Source: Gemmatimonadales bacterium (GTDB lineage: Bacteria; Gemmatimonadota; Gemmatimonadetes; Palauibacterales; Palauibacteraceae). From it: a stretch of DNA of 62,201 nucleotides. The translations under genes and the position numbers were made by a program. The first letter of the stretch is position 1. Every line of letters begins with the position of its first letter. The stretch spans positions 1-62,201 of the forward strand of contig VXOJ01000008.1 of the NCBI GenBank assembly GCA_009840115.1. The letters are read 5' to 3'. A model generated the notes under the pieces. It made no database searches, had not been told where the DNA came from, and saw only the letters and a list, made by a program, of their open reading frames with translations. This document shows positions 17,605 to 27,432 of the stretch, piece after piece.

Positions 17605-19194
17605 ATGCGCGCGCCCGCGACCCTTCTCCTCACCGCGGCACTCGTGACGGGTGGCGGATCGATCGCCCAACCCGCCGCGGCGCAGTCGTACGACATCATC
17701 ATTCGCGGGGGCACCCTCGTAGACGGCTCCGGAGAGGCGGCCTGGGGCGGCGATGTCGCGATCGCCGGCGGACGGATCGCGGCCGTGGGCGACCTCGGCG
17801 CGGCGACCGCGGCCCGGGTGATCGACGCGAACGGGCTGCACGTGTTCCCCGGCTTCATCGACACGCACTCCCACGCCATGCCGGCGCTGTTGCGCGACGA
17901 ACTTCGCACCGCGCGGCCGCTGCTCGCGCAGGGGATCACGACGATCTTCGCGAACCCCGATGGCGGCGGCACGGTGGACCTCGCCGACCAGAGGGCTCGC
18001 ATCCGCAACCCCGGCGTCGGGGTCAACGTGGGCGCCTTCGTTCCGCACGGAAGCGTGCGGCGCGCCGTGCTGGGGATGCAGGCCCGCGAGGCGACGCCGG
18101 AGGAACTCGACCGCATGCGGACCATCGTCCGCGACGGGATGGACGGGGGCGCCTTCGGACTCTCCTCGGGCCTCTACTATTCGCCCGGATCGTACGCCCC
18201 GACCGGAGAGGTCGTCGAACTCGCCAGGATCGCGGCCGAGTACGGCGGCGTGTACCAGAGCCACATCCGGGACGAGTCCGACTATTCGATCGGCCTCATC
18301 GGCGCCGTGGACGAGGTGATCGAGATCTCGCGCGGCTCCGGCATCACGGGCGTCGTCACGCACATCAAGGCGCTCGGACCCCGGGTGTGGGGCCAGTCCG
18401 CGGATGTCGTGCGGCACATCGAGGAGGCGCGGGCGGAGGGTCTCGCGATCTACGCGGACCAGTACCCCTACGAGGCCTCGGGGACGAGCATCGTGGGCGC
18501 GCTCGTCCCGCGCTGGGCCCTCGCGGGCGAGGGGGGCAACCTGTACGAGCGGATGGAGGATCCCGCCGAGCGCCCCCGGCTCGTGGCGGAGATGTGGGAG
18601 AACCTCGACCGCCGGGGCGGCGCCGACCGGCTCATGCTGCAGGGCGGCCCCGATGGCGGCCGCACCCTGCAGGACGTGGCCGATGATCGCGGGATGGACG
18701 CGATCGAGACGGCGCTCGCCCTCCTCGTGGAGGCGCTGGACGGAGGCGGCGGCACCGGGCTCACGTCGTTCAACATGAACGACGAGGACATCGCGCGCTT
18801 CATGGCGCAGCCCTGGATGATGACGTCCTCCGACGGCTCGCTCTGGATGCCGGGGGAGGGTCATCCGCATCCGCGCGGCTTCGGCGCCTTTCCGCGGCGG
18901 ATCCGCAAGTACGTACTCGAGGAAGGCGTTACCTCGCTCGAACAGGCGATTCACGCCATGACGGCGCTGCCGGCCCGCGTGTACGGCATCGAAGACCGCG
19001 GCGTCCTCGAACCCGGCGCGGTCGCCGACGTCATCGTCGTGGAGCTCGAACGGTTCCGCGACACCGCCGAGTACGACGACCCGCACGGTCTCGCCGAGGG
19101 GGTCGAGTACTCCCTCGTCAATGGTACGCTCGCGATCGACGAGGGCCGCTTCACGGACGCGCTCGCCGGCGAAGCGATCGTCAAGACGCGATAA
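17605..19194 (+). CDS. Exported N-acyl-D-amino-acid deacylase (D-aminoacylase)
   Basis: A 529-residue amidohydrolase with a signal peptide ending near QPAAAQS. Motifs: N-terminal IIIRGGTLVDGSGE, metal-binding GFIDTHSHAMP (His-x-His), SSGLYYSPGSYAP, YQSHIRDES, VVTHIKALG, and the D-aminoacylase terminal signature SDGSLWMP...HPHPRGFGAFPR. The family releases D-amino acids from N-acyl or peptide-like precursors; export suggests action on extracellular material. ATG 17605 starts the signal peptide directly; ATGs at 17563 and 17575 would lengthen the n-region, and none has a convincing ribosome binding site. Followed 13 bp later by the VPS10 protein. Confidence 0.88.
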   Translation: MRAPATLLLTAALVTGGGSIAQPAAAQSYDIIIRGGTLVDGSGEAAWGGDVAIAGGRIAAVGDLGAATAARVIDANGLHVFPGFIDTHSHAMPALLRDELRTARPLLAQGITTIFANPDGGGTVDLADQRARIRNPGVGVNVGAFVPHGSVRRAVLGMQAREATPEELDRMRTIVRDGMDGGAFGLSSGLYYSPGSYAPTGEVVELARIAAEYGGVYQSHIRDESDYSIGLIGAVDEVIEISRGSGITGVVTHIKALGPRVWGQSADVVRHIEEARAEGLAIYADQYPYEASGTSIVGALVPRWALAGEGGNLYERMEDPAERPRLVAEMWENLDRRGGADRLMLQGGPDGGRTLQDVADDRGMDAIETALALLVEALDGGGGTGLTSFNMNDEDIARFMAQPWMMTSSDGSLWMPGEGHPHPRGFGAFPRRIRKYVLEEGVTSLEQAIHAMTALPARVYGIEDRGVLEPGAVADVIVVELERFRDTAEYDDPHGLAEGVEYSLVNGTLAIDEGRFTDALAGEAIVKTR

Positions 19195-19207
19195 CTCAGG
19201 AGCAGAC

Positions 19208-22200
19208 ATGCGATTCTCCGTCCCGATGACCGGAACACGAACCGTGCTCGCACCTCTGGCGGCCGTTGCCGCTCTCGCGTGGCCCCTTGCCGCGCAGAAT
19301 GGCGCGAGCGCCGGTGAACTTCCGGCCGGCGTCCGGCACCCGGCCCCGGCCGCGGACACCGTCGACCCGAGTCTCTTCGGCGGCCTCTCCTTCCGCTTCG
19401 TCGGCCCCTCGCGCGGCGGCCGCGTCACGGCGGTCGAGGGCCACCGTTCCCATCCCCATACCTTCTATCAGGGGGCGACCGGCGGCGGCGTGTGGAAGAC
19501 GACGAACTACGGGATGACGTGGGAGAATATCTCCGACGGATATTTCCGGTCTCCCTCCATCGGCCACATCGAAGTCGCGGACTCGGATCCGAATACCATC
19601 TATGTGGGGACGGGCTCGGACGGCATCCGCTCGAATATCATCATCGGGAAGGGCATCCATAAGTCGACGGACGCGGGAGAGACGTGGGACCACGTCGGGC
19701 TCGAGGACGCGGGCCAGGTCCCGTCCGTGAAGGCCCATCCGGACAATCCCGACCTCGTCTATGCGGCGGCGATGGGGAACCCGTTCAGCAACAATGAGAC
19801 GCGAGGCGTCTATCGTTCCTCGAACGGCGGCCTCGACTGGGAGCGCATCCTCTTCACCTCGGACTCCGTCGGGGCGGTGGATCTCGAATTTCATCCGGCG
19901 GACGCCAACGTCATCTACGCGGCGATGTGGCGAGCGCAACGGCACCCGTGGTCGATCATCTCCGGCGCCAGCGACGAAGACGGGATCTGGAAGACGACGG
20001 ACGGGGGCGACACGTGGCGGCGGATCACCGCCGGGCTCCCGGACGGACTCATCGGCAAGGTCGACTTCTCCGTCTCGCCGGACATGCCCGACCGCGTCTA
20101 TGCGCTGGTCGAGGCGCCGGAACCGATCGAGGGCCTGTACCGCTCGGACGATGCGGGAGAGACGTGGGAGCTGATCAACGACGATCCTCGGAATCAGCTC
20201 ATGCACCGGCCGTTCTACTTCACGAACGTGATCGCGGACCCGACGGACGGGGATGTCCTCTATGTCCTGAACCTGTCCACCTGGAAGTCGACGGACGGGG
20301 GGCGGACCTTCAGTACCATTCCGAATGTCCATGGTGATGACCACGATCTGTGGATCAACCCGGACGACCCGCGGATCATGGTGCACGGGAGCGACGGCGG
20401 CGGGGTCGTGACGCTCGATGGCGGGCAGACGTGGTCGCCCGTCAACAACCAGCCCACGGCCGAACTCTACCAGGTCGACGTGGACGACCGCTTCCCGTAC
20501 TGGCTCTACGCGGGGCAGCAGGACGATGCGTTCACCGTGGCCGTGCCGAGCCGGCAGCCTTCGCTCTCCGCGCCGGGCGGGCCCGATGCGTACTGGCGTT
20601 CGCCGGGCGGCTGCGAGACGGGTCCCGCCGTGCCGAAGCCGGGCGACCCCGACGTCGTGTACGCGAACTGCAAGGGGCGTTTCGGAGTCTACAACCAGCG
20701 CACCGGACAGGAGCAGCAGTACTACGTCGGCGCCGTGAACATGTACGGCACGAACCCCGCCAACCTCCCCTACCGCTTCCAGCGCGTCGTGCCCATCGAA
20801 GTCTCGCCGCACGACCCGAACCTCGTCTACCACGGCTCGCAGTACGTGCACCGGACGACGGACGGGGGGCGCTCATGGGAGCGGGTCTCTCCCGACCTGA
20901 CGGCGTTTCCCCCGGAGCGGCAGATGGTGTCGGGCGGGCCGATCACGCGCGACGCGACGGGTGAGGAGCACTATTCCACGCTCTACGTGATCGAGGCCTC
21001 GCCGCACGACCCGGACGTGATCTGGACGGGGGCGAACGACGGCCCGGTGTACGTGACGCTGGATGGCGCGGAAACCTGGGAGAACGTGACGCCGGCGGAC
21101 ATGCCGCCCGAGGGCCGCATCAACTCGATCGACATCTCCCGGCACGATCCGGACAGGGTGTACGTGGCCGGGTACCGCTTCCTGCTCGGCGACTTCCGGC
21201 CCTACGTCTACCGGACGGACGACGCCGGGGAGACCTGGACGCTGCTCACCGATGGGACGAACGGGATCCCGGCGGACGTGCCCGTGCGGGTCGTGCGCGA
21301 GGATCCTGACCGCGCGGGACTCCTGTACGCGGGGACGGAGTTCGGGCTCTTCATCTCCTTCGATGATGGCGCGACGTGGCAGTCCTTCCAGCTCGATCTC
21401 CCGTTGACGCCCGTGACGGACATCGAGGTGTACCGGCAGGACCTGGCGCTGTCGACGATGGGCCGGGGGTTCTGGGTGCTGGACGACGTCACGCCGCTGC
21501 ACGAGATCGCCGCGGACGGGACGGTCGCGGAGGGCGGCGGGGCGCACCTGTTCGAGGGACGGCCGCAGTACCGCACGCGGCCCGGGCGGAACTCGGGCTT
21601 CGAGTGGGCCTCGAACACGGCGCGGCCGGACTACCGTGGGGCGGGCGCGGACATCAACTACTGGATCTCGCCGGACATGGGACCCGACGAGTCGGTGCGG
21701 ATCGAGATCCTCGACGCGAGCGGCGAGGTGATCCGCTCCTACGCCAGCGGCGGGGGCGGCGGCGCGGCCCGGGCGGGGGGACCGGCGATGCAGCGCATGG
21801 CGCCGCGCGGCGGGTCCGCGCGCGGGGTTTCGTCGGCGCCGGGCATGCACCGGCTGCGCTGGGACCTGCGCTCGCAGGGCGCGGGCCGCGGCGGGCCGAT
21901 CGTGCCGCCGGGCGAGTACACGGTCCGCCTCTCGGCGGGCGACGTGGCGGCCGAGACCGGGCTCGAACTGCGGATCGACCCGCGGGTGGCGGCGGAGGGG
22001 GTGACCGTCGCCGACCTCGAGGAGCAGTACCGCTTCAACCTCGCCGTGCGGGAGACGCAGGCGGAGGCCCGTGAAGTCGCGGACGGCATCGACGGCCTGC
22101 GCGAGCGTATCGCGGAGGCGCGCGCGGACGCCGGCGGGGGACGCAACGAGACGCTCGACGAACTCGCCGCGGAGCTGGACGAACTCGACGCCCGCGTGAA

Positions 22201-22387
22201 CGACGCGGAGGGCAGCTATCCGCGCCCCATGCTCCTGAGCCAGCTCAACTACCTCGCCGGCATGACCGGGCGGGCCGATCAGGCGCCGGGCGCCGACGCC
22301 TACGAGCGGCACGAGGAACTCCGGGAGGAGGTCCGTGAGGTGAGCGACTGGTTGCAGACACTGGTCAGGAGGCTGACCGCGACCTGA
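19208..22387 (+). CDS. Exported VPS10/sortilin-like BNR-repeat protein
   Basis: A 1059-residue secreted protein. After the signal peptide come a dozen or more BNR/Asp-box repeats (GVWKTTNYGMTW, GIHKSTDAGETW, GIWKTTDGGDTW, GLYRSDDAGETW and so on to about residue 740) that build one or two ten-bladed beta-propellers as in VPS10 domains; residues 770-950 hold an Ig-like/FlgD-like region and a helical tail. Such proteins are annotated as glycosyl hydrolases but no catalytic residues are established. AGGAG lies 5-6 bp before ATG 19208. Probably co-transcribed with D-aminoacylase upstream and DUF1295 downstream. Confidence 0.85.
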   Translation: MRFSVPMTGTRTVLAPLAAVAALAWPLAAQNGASAGELPAGVRHPAPAADTVDPSLFGGLSFRFVGPSRGGRVTAVEGHRSHPHTFYQGATGGGVWKTTNYGMTWENISDGYFRSPSIGHIEVADSDPNTIYVGTGSDGIRSNIIIGKGIHKSTDAGETWDHVGLEDAGQVPSVKAHPDNPDLVYAAAMGNPFSNNETRGVYRSSNGGLDWERILFTSDSVGAVDLEFHPADANVIYAAMWRAQRHPWSIISGASDEDGIWKTTDGGDTWRRITAGLPDGLIGKVDFSVSPDMPDRVYALVEAPEPIEGLYRSDDAGETWELINDDPRNQLMHRPFYFTNVIADPTDGDVLYVLNLSTWKSTDGGRTFSTIPNVHGDDHDLWINPDDPRIMVHGSDGGGVVTLDGGQTWSPVNNQPTAELYQVDVDDRFPYWLYAGQQDDAFTVAVPSRQPSLSAPGGPDAYWRSPGGCETGPAVPKPGDPDVVYANCKGRFGVYNQRTGQEQQYYVGAVNMYGTNPANLPYRFQRVVPIEVSPHDPNLVYHGSQYVHRTTDGGRSWERVSPDLTAFPPERQMVSGGPITRDATGEEHYSTLYVIEASPHDPDVIWTGANDGPVYVTLDGAETWENVTPADMPPEGRINSIDISRHDPDRVYVAGYRFLLGDFRPYVYRTDDAGETWTLLTDGTNGIPADVPVRVVREDPDRAGLLYAGTEFGLFISFDDGATWQSFQLDLPLTPVTDIEVYRQDLALSTMGRGFWVLDDVTPLHEIAADGTVAEGGGAHLFEGRPQYRTRPGRNSGFEWASNTARPDYRGAGADINYWISPDMGPDESVRIEILDASGEVIRSYASGGGGGAARAGGPAMQRMAPRGGSARGVSSAPGMHRLRWDLRSQGAGRGGPIVPPGEYTVRLSAGDVAAETGLELRIDPRVAAEGVTVADLEEQYRFNLAVRETQAEAREVADGIDGLRERIAEARADAGGGRNETLDELAAELDELDARVNDAEGSYPRPMLLSQLNYLAGMTGRADQAPGADAYERHEELREEVREVSDWLQTLVRRLTAT

Positions 22388-22395
22388 GATAGCGC

Positions 22396-23238
22396 ATGTT
22401 CGACATCAATCTCATCGCGCACCCGCTGGGGGGTACGCCCTTCGGCGCGGCGCTCGATCTGTGCCTGATCCTGGCCGCGGTGTGCATCCCGGTCGCGATC
22501 CTGACGCGCGACTACTCCTGGGTGGACCGCCTGTGGAGCCTGTGCCCGCCCGTCTACTGCCTGATCGTGGCGGCGGCGCTGGACTTCGCCTCGCCGCGGG
22601 TGAATCTGATGACCCTGCTCGTCGTGCTCTGGTCGGCGCGCCTGACCTTGCATGGCCTGCGCAAGGGGGTATTCCGGCCGGGACACGAGGACTACCGCTG
22701 GATCGCGGTCCGGGAGAAGCTCGGGCCGGTCCGGTTCCAGCTGCTCAACCTCACCTTCATCAGCTTCGGACAGATGCTGCTCATCTGGTGGTTCACCTCC
22801 CCGGTGCACCAGGCAGCCGAGTGGAACGAGACGCCGCTCGGCTGGCTGGATTTCGTGACCGCCGCGCTGTTCCTCGCGCTCTTCGTCGGCGAGGCCGTGG
22901 CCGACGGGCAGATGTGGCGCTTCCAGCAGGACAAGAAGTGGCGGATCGCGGAGGGGGAGGATGTCGCACAGCCCTTCATTACGACGGGACTCTTCCGCTA
23001 TTGCCGCCATCCCAACTACTTTTGCGAACTGGGCATGTGGTGGGTGTTCTACCTGTTCGCCGTCTCGGCTTCGGGCCAGTGGCTCCATTGGACCGGCCTC
23101 GGCTTCATCCTCCTCACGGCGCTGATCATTCCGTCCATGCGCCTCACCGAGTCGATCTCCGCGTCGAAGTACCCCGCCTACCGCGACTACCAGGCCACCA
23201 CCCCGGCGCTCGCGCCACGACTCACGTTCAGGATCTGA
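22396..23238 (+). CDS. DUF1295 (steroid 5-alpha-reductase-like) membrane protein
   Basis: A 280-residue membrane protein with about seven hydrophobic helices. The C-terminal half carries the isoprenylcysteine methyltransferase/steroid reductase-like signature: DKKWRIAEGEDVAQPFITTGLFRYCRHPNYFCELGMWW in part (HPNY is the recognisable core), then SMRLTESISASKYPAYRDYQ. Members reduce or methylate lipophilic substrates with NADPH or S-adenosylmethionine; the substrate is unknown. ATG 22396 follows the VPS10 stop by 8 bp, implying co-transcription. Confidence 0.86.
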   Translation: MFDINLIAHPLGGTPFGAALDLCLILAAVCIPVAILTRDYSWVDRLWSLCPPVYCLIVAAALDFASPRVNLMTLLVVLWSARLTLHGLRKGVFRPGHEDYRWIAVREKLGPVRFQLLNLTFISFGQMLLIWWFTSPVHQAAEWNETPLGWLDFVTAALFLALFVGEAVADGQMWRFQQDKKWRIAEGEDVAQPFITTGLFRYCRHPNYFCELGMWWVFYLFAVSASGQWLHWTGLGFILLTALIIPSMRLTESISASKYPAYRDYQATTPALAPRLTFRI

Positions 23239-23330
23239 TGCCACTCTTCCTGTTCTACTAACTTAATAGTAGACTGCTCTCACAGTCCGACCTGCTCGGG
23301 GTCGGAGGCCTCGAGCCCGGAAGGAGTTCC

Positions 23331-24638
23331 ATGCGTCCGCGGTGCCTGACCTTGCTTTTCTTCGGGATCGCGAGTTGCGGAGTCGGCTCCGGCGATGGTC
23401 CGCCTCGCCCTGCCAGGCTCGACCGTCCCGATTTCTCGATCGAGCCATCCGTGGAGACTGTCTACACGGTGGGCGCCATCGACGGCGCGCCGTGGGAGAC
23501 CTTCGGCCGCGTCTCAAGTCTGGCGTTCGACGCGGACGGGACCCTCTTCATTCTCGATAGCGACGCCGGCCACATCGTCGTGGTCGACACCGCGGGGCGG
23601 TACGTGCGGACGATCTCGAACAAGGGCGAGGGCCCCGGAGAGCTGGCCCGCCCCGAAGGGTTGGCGGTGTTCTCCGACGGGCGCATCGGTGTCATGGACT
23701 TCGCGAAGGTCGGGCTTCAGTTGTTCGCCCGCGACGGCACGTTCCTGGAAGGGATCCGGTTCGCGACCGAGGCAGGGGTCCCGGGGACTCCGTTTCATGC
23801 GATGCCCGACCACAGCGTCGTGACGGCGGAGGTCTTTCGTCGCTCTTCCGCGGAGGATGGACCCGGTGAGGGCCGGCCCATCGTCCGCTTCCGCCCCGAG
23901 GGGAGCGGCGAGTTGCTCTACGCAGCGTGGCAGGGCCCTCCGCCCGACGACAGGCGGCTGGAGGATGTGGAGTCCGGAGGGATCTTCATGCAATTGCGCC
24001 CGATCCAGGCCTTCCCGCCTCCGCTGGAACTGGGCGTATTGAGGGATGGTCGGGTCGCCATCGTCGACTCGGTCGGCTACCGGATCAAGGTCTTCGACCC
24101 GCAAGGAGAGAAAGGGAAGCAAGTCACCACGCTCGAACGCCCGCTGGCTCCCGTCGGGGTAACGGAACGGGTCCGCGACGCCGAACGTGCGAGGCGGCTG
24201 GCGCTGCTGGATTCCGAGGGAGAGGCGCTCCAGGACGTGCTTACGGAGGGCATCGCGATGGTCGCGGTCCGGCGACCGAGCGGAGCCTCCGGCGGTCCCG
24301 ATCCGGCCGCCATGGAAGCGGCGCTGCGCGACTCCTATCGTAGGCAACTCGGAAACATGATCTTCCCCGATGAGATTCCGGTCATCGAAGCGATCGCCGT
24401 GGATTGGAGCAACCGCCTCTGGGTCCAGCGTTCGGGGCTGCCTGGAGAGAGGGGTCCGACAGACATCCTCACCGCCGACGGCCGCTACCTGGGCACACTC
24501 GCCCGCGACGGACTCCGGATCCCGTCCGCCTTCGGTCCGGGCGGCCTCATGGCCTACGTTGAGGCCGATGACCTCGGCGTCCAGCGCGTCCGCGCGGTCC
24601 GTCTCGCGGTGGACGAATTGCTGGAGGGTGCTCCGTGA
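23331..24638 (+). CDS. Six-bladed beta-propeller lipoprotein, copy 1
   Basis: A 435-residue lipoprotein (lipobox IASC at residues 13-16) with NHL-like propeller blades: [56 protein letters not shown] and a closing [13 protein letters not shown] blade. It is a close paralogue of the next gene, and a third copy lies frameshifted at the right end. Proteins of this 6-bladed type are abundant in Gemmatimonadota and Bacteroidota and have no known activity; they are probably surface binding scaffolds. GGAAGGAG sits 5 bp upstream of ATG 23331. Confidence 0.85.
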   Translation: MRPRCLTLLFFGIASCGVGSGDGPPRPARLDRPDFSIEPSVETVYTVGAIDGAPWETFGRVSSLAFDADGTLFILDSDAGHIVVVDTAGRYVRTISNKGEGPGELARPEGLAVFSDGRIGVMDFAKVGLQLFARDGTFLEGIRFATEAGVPGTPFHAMPDHSVVTAEVFRRSSAEDGPGEGRPIVRFRPEGSGELLYAAWQGPPPDDRRLEDVESGGIFMQLRPIQAFPPPLELGVLRDGRVAIVDSVGYRIKVFDPQGEKGKQVTTLERPLAPVGVTERVRDAERARRLALLDSEGEALQDVLTEGIAMVAVRRPSGASGGPDPAAMEAALRDSYRRQLGNMIFPDEIPVIEAIAVDWSNRLWVQRSGLPGERGPTDILTADGRYLGTLARDGLRIPSAFGPGGLMAYVEADDLGVQRVRAVRLAVDELLEGAP

Positions 24639-24736
24639 TCTCGCCTTAGGCGGGGGGCTGTGGGCAACCGTGGCCATGGTCTCCATTGTCGCAGGCGGTG
24701 TCCGGCCTGTCGCCCGCTTCAACCGGGGGGAACCTC

Positions 24737-26062
24737 ATGCGCAAGATCCCTTGCCGTCCGTGCCGTACGCCTCATCTCGTCCTGCTCGCCCTTCTGTTTG
24801 CGACCTTCGGCTGCGGAGGGGACGCGGGACCGGGCGCCGCGGGACTAGACAGTCCCGACGTCTCCCTCGCGCCCAGCGTGGAGGAGGTGTACACCGTCGG
24901 CGTGATGGACGGGGCCGCGTGGGAGATGTTCGGCAGCGTGATGGGCGTCGCCTTCGACGAGGACGGCTCGCTCTTCATCCTCGACAATGACGCTGGCCAC
25001 GTCGTCGTCGTCGGCCCGGGCGGTCAGTTCGTTCGCACAATCTCCAACAAGGGCGAGGGACCCGGGGAACTCAACCAGCCGCTGGGGCTCACCGTGCTCG
25101 ATGACGGGCGGATCGCCGTCAACGACATGGGTCGCGGCATAAAGGTCTTCAACCGCGATGGCGAATCGCTCCAGGAAGCCGGGTTCACCTTCGAGACCGG
25201 AATGCCCGGTGCCGAGATGCACGCCATGCCGGACCACAGCCTCCTCTCCGCGGGACTCGCCGGCCGATCGCTCACCGCACTCATGCGAGGGGAGGAAGAA
25301 GAGGAGCCCGAAGGCCGGCCCATCGGCCGGTTCCGGCTCGACGGCACACAGGAGGAGTTCCACCTGGCCTGGGCGGGACCGCCCGTGGAAGACGCCGAGA
25401 CGCAGACCGGAAACATGCGGATCGTCATGTCGCGGATGGAGGCCTTTCCCCTTCCCCTGAGCTTCGGCGTGCTTCGAGATGGCCGCGTCGCCCTCGCCGA
25501 TTCCGTCGGCTACAGGGTCAAGATCCTCGATGCCTCGGGGCAGGTGACGGGGACGCTCGAGCGGCCCATCTCCCCCGTCACGGTCACCGACGAGATCCGG
25601 GACTCGGAGCGCGAGCGCCAGCTCGCCGCCGTGGCGGAAGGCGGGAGCGGAGGCGGTGGGGGCACCGTCATCATGACCCGGACGATTTCGATCAGCGGAA
25701 GCGCCGGCTCCGGAAGGCCGAGTGGTCCCGATCCGGAGGCGATGCGCCGCATGAGGGAAGACCGGATCGCGGACATGGTGTTTCCGGAGGAGGCGCCGGT
25801 CATCTCGAGACTGGCCGTGGACTGGAGCGACCGCATCTGGGTCCAGCGCTCCGCCCTGCCGGGAGAACCCGGTCCCACGGACATTCTCACGGCGGACGGT
25901 CAGTACTTCGGCACGATCGCCCCGGACGGGGTCCGTATCCCGGCGGCGTTCGGGCCGGACGGCCTGCTGGCCTACATCGAACCCGACGAACTCGGCATCC
26001 AGCGCGTCCGCGTCGTCCGCCTCGTGGGCGACCAGCTGCTCGAGACCGCCGAAGGCGACTGA
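24737..26062 (+). CDS. Six-bladed beta-propeller lipoprotein, copy 2
   Basis: A 441-residue paralogue of the preceding gene. Shared blocks include VYTVGxxDGAxWExFG, LFILDxDAGHx[16 protein letters not shown], the PTDILTADG blade and the RIPxAFGPxGLxAY tail. It differs by a Gly-rich insertion ([11 protein letters not shown]) before the last blades. The N-terminus is a lipoprotein-like signal ending FGCGG. ATG 24737 follows a GGGGGG run by 6 bp. The 98-bp gap after copy 1 has no obvious terminator, so the tandem pair is likely co-transcribed and arose by duplication. Confidence 0.84.
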   Translation: MRKIPCRPCRTPHLVLLALLFATFGCGGDAGPGAAGLDSPDVSLAPSVEEVYTVGVMDGAAWEMFGSVMGVAFDEDGSLFILDNDAGHVVVVGPGGQFVRTISNKGEGPGELNQPLGLTVLDDGRIAVNDMGRGIKVFNRDGESLQEAGFTFETGMPGAEMHAMPDHSLLSAGLAGRSLTALMRGEEEEEPEGRPIGRFRLDGTQEEFHLAWAGPPVEDAETQTGNMRIVMSRMEAFPLPLSFGVLRDGRVALADSVGYRVKILDASGQVTGTLERPISPVTVTDEIRDSERERQLAAVAEGGSGGGGGTVIMTRTISISGSAGSGRPSGPDPEAMRRMREDRIADMVFPEEAPVISRLAVDWSDRIWVQRSALPGEPGPTDILTADGQYFGTIAPDGVRIPAAFGPDGLLAYIEPDELGIQRVRVVRLVGDQLLETAEGD

Positions 26063-26075
26063 CCGGACGGCCGGT

Positions 26076-26417
26076 TTACCGCGATTTCTTCGCTACGAAG
26101 AGCGCGAGCAGCAGCGCAACGGCCGGAATCGGGGCCTGCGCCGCCGTCCCCGCCGTCACGAGCGTGTAGACCGCGCCCGCCATGATCGGGACTACGACGA
26201 CCGCCGCCAGGAACCGCGTCGGGCGCCTCAGGAACCCGACCCCCGCCAGCACCTCCACGACGCCGATCAGGTACTGGAACCACGCCGGATAGCCCCACAC
26301 CGCGAACTGGTCGACCATCATCCCGGCGATCTTCATCCCGCCGTTCAGAAGGAAAAGCAGCGCGAGCAGAATCGACATCACGCTGACGGCCTTGCCTGCA
26401 GTTCCGTTGTCCGCCAC
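26076..26417 (-). CDS. DoxX-family small membrane protein
   Basis: A 113-residue protein with four hydrophobic helices in the DoxX arrangement: LLALLFLLNGGMKIAG, the WFQYLIGVVEVLAGVGFL core with Glu, then VVVVPIMAGAVYTLV and a basic KKSR tail. DoxX-like proteins are membrane subunits or redox-linked proteins of varied role. The start is GTG 26417 with a strong GAGGAGGG site 6 bp upstream. A perfect 20-bp palindrome lies about 90 bp upstream and may regulate it. Converges with the propeller gene, 13 bp apart. Confidence 0.83.
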   Translation of the reverse strand: MADNGTAGKAVSVMSILLALLFLLNGGMKIAGMMVDQFAVWGYPAWFQYLIGVVEVLAGVGFLRRPTRFLAAVVVVPIMAGAVYTLVTAGTAAQAPIPAVALLLALFVAKKSR

Positions 26418-26504
26418 TGAACCCTCCTCGCGTCACGAGTAGCTGGTCCGGCTCCCCACCGATCCTTGAACCTTGGTCCAACCTCGAGCCGTGGCCAGAC
26501 TGTC

Positions 26505-26524
26505 GACGTTCCCGCGGGAACGTC
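26505..26524. promoter_or_regulatory. Perfect 20-bp palindrome
   Basis: The half-site GACGTTCCCG is followed immediately by its exact reverse complement, with no spacer. It lies 88 bp upstream of the doxX-like start and 33 bp downstream of the stop of the unknown paralogue A gene. A palindrome with no loop is more typical of a dimeric repressor operator than of a terminator hairpin, but a terminator for the upstream gene cannot be excluded. Confidence 0.45.
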
Positions 26525-26556
26525 CCGGCCGGATCGCAAACACGGGGTGGAGACTT

Positions 26557-27432
26557 CTACTCCTCCTCCTGCGATCCGAGCACCAGGGCCCGGTTGATGG
26601 CATAGCTGGTCGGAATCCAGATGCCTTCGCCGTCCTCGGCGGCCATCCTCTTCCCGAAGTTCTGGGCGCGCTGAATCGAGGCTTCCTGTCTGTCGAAATA
26701 CGCTCTTTCCCGCGCTTCCCGCTTCCGGCGTTCGTCATCCGTCTCAGGGACGGGGCGAGACCATAGCGGCCCGCTGAACCGGTGTCCGGCGGCCAGGCGA
26801 TCCCCCACCCACCGAAGGAGGAGCGCCCTCGCGTCGGTGTCGGCCGACTCTCCGCGCCATTCCTCCGCCTTGATCGACTCTGCCTCCAACCAACGGCGAG
26901 CCTTCCGGGGATCCCGGGAGTGAACGGCGATCACCGCGTCGGCCAGGCGGCTCCCGTACCGCGATGGCGACGCCAGGCTCAGGAGGCCGGCGAGGAAGCC
27001 CAGCATGAGCGAATGACGGAACCGGTCACTCTCCCTCCACGCGCGGCGCGCTTCGTTGAGAGCGGCAAGCATCTGAAGGAACCCAGCCTCCAGGTCGAGG
27101 CCAACTTCGTCGGAGGGGCTCTCGTCCGGCGGCTGCCCGGGCTCCAATCTGGCCAGAATCCCCTTTCGGATCCGGTCGGCGCGGCCCGGATCCCGTTCCT
27201 CCGCGGCATCGGAGATGTCATCGAAGAGCGCATCCGACTCGATTCCCGGCAGACGGCCCCGGAACGCGATCCCGCCTGCCACCCCGAGATGGAACGCCCC
27301 CGATCGCGCGACATCCCGCTCGTCGCCGCCCTCCGCAGGGGTCCGTTCCAGCCAGGATTGAGCTTCGTCCAGCGCCTCGAGCACCTTCGAGTACATGGAT
27401 CGCCGCCGTTCGGCCCGGTCCGATTCGTTCAT
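26557..27432 (-). CDS. Uncharacterised protein, tandem paralogue A
   Basis: A 291-residue soluble, strongly charged protein with no signal peptide or membrane segment. I do not recognise the family. It is clearly homologous to the gene directly upstream: both share RRSMYSKVLEALDEA-like N-termini, a (V/E)AGGIAF element, LFDDISDAAEE, AGFLQMLAALNEARRA, GFLAGL, ALLLRWVGDRLAA and RAQNFGKRMA near the C-terminus. Its unique C-terminal tail ends in acidic SQEEE. The ATG overlaps the previous stop as ATGA, so the two are translated together. Function unknown; hetero-oligomer formation is a reasonable guess. Confidence 0.7.
   Translation of the reverse strand: MNESDRAERRRSMYSKVLEALDEAQSWLERTPAEGGDERDVARSGAFHLGVAGGIAFRGRLPGIESDALFDDISDAAEERDPGRADRIRKGILARLEPGQPPDESPSDEVGLDLEAGFLQMLAALNEARRAWRESDRFRHSLMLGFLAGLLSLASPSRYGSRLADAVIAVHSRDPRKARRWLEAESIKAEEWRGESADTDARALLLRWVGDRLAAGHRFSGPLWSRPVPETDDERRKREARERAYFDRQEASIQRAQNFGKRMAAEDGEGIWIPTSYAINRALVLGSQEEE

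Noticed and set aside
23255..23305. Two short hairpins (CTACTA/TAGTAG and CCGACC/GGTCGG) between DUF1295 and the first propeller
   Set aside because: Stems of only six pairs, without a T-tract; too weak to call as terminator or operator.
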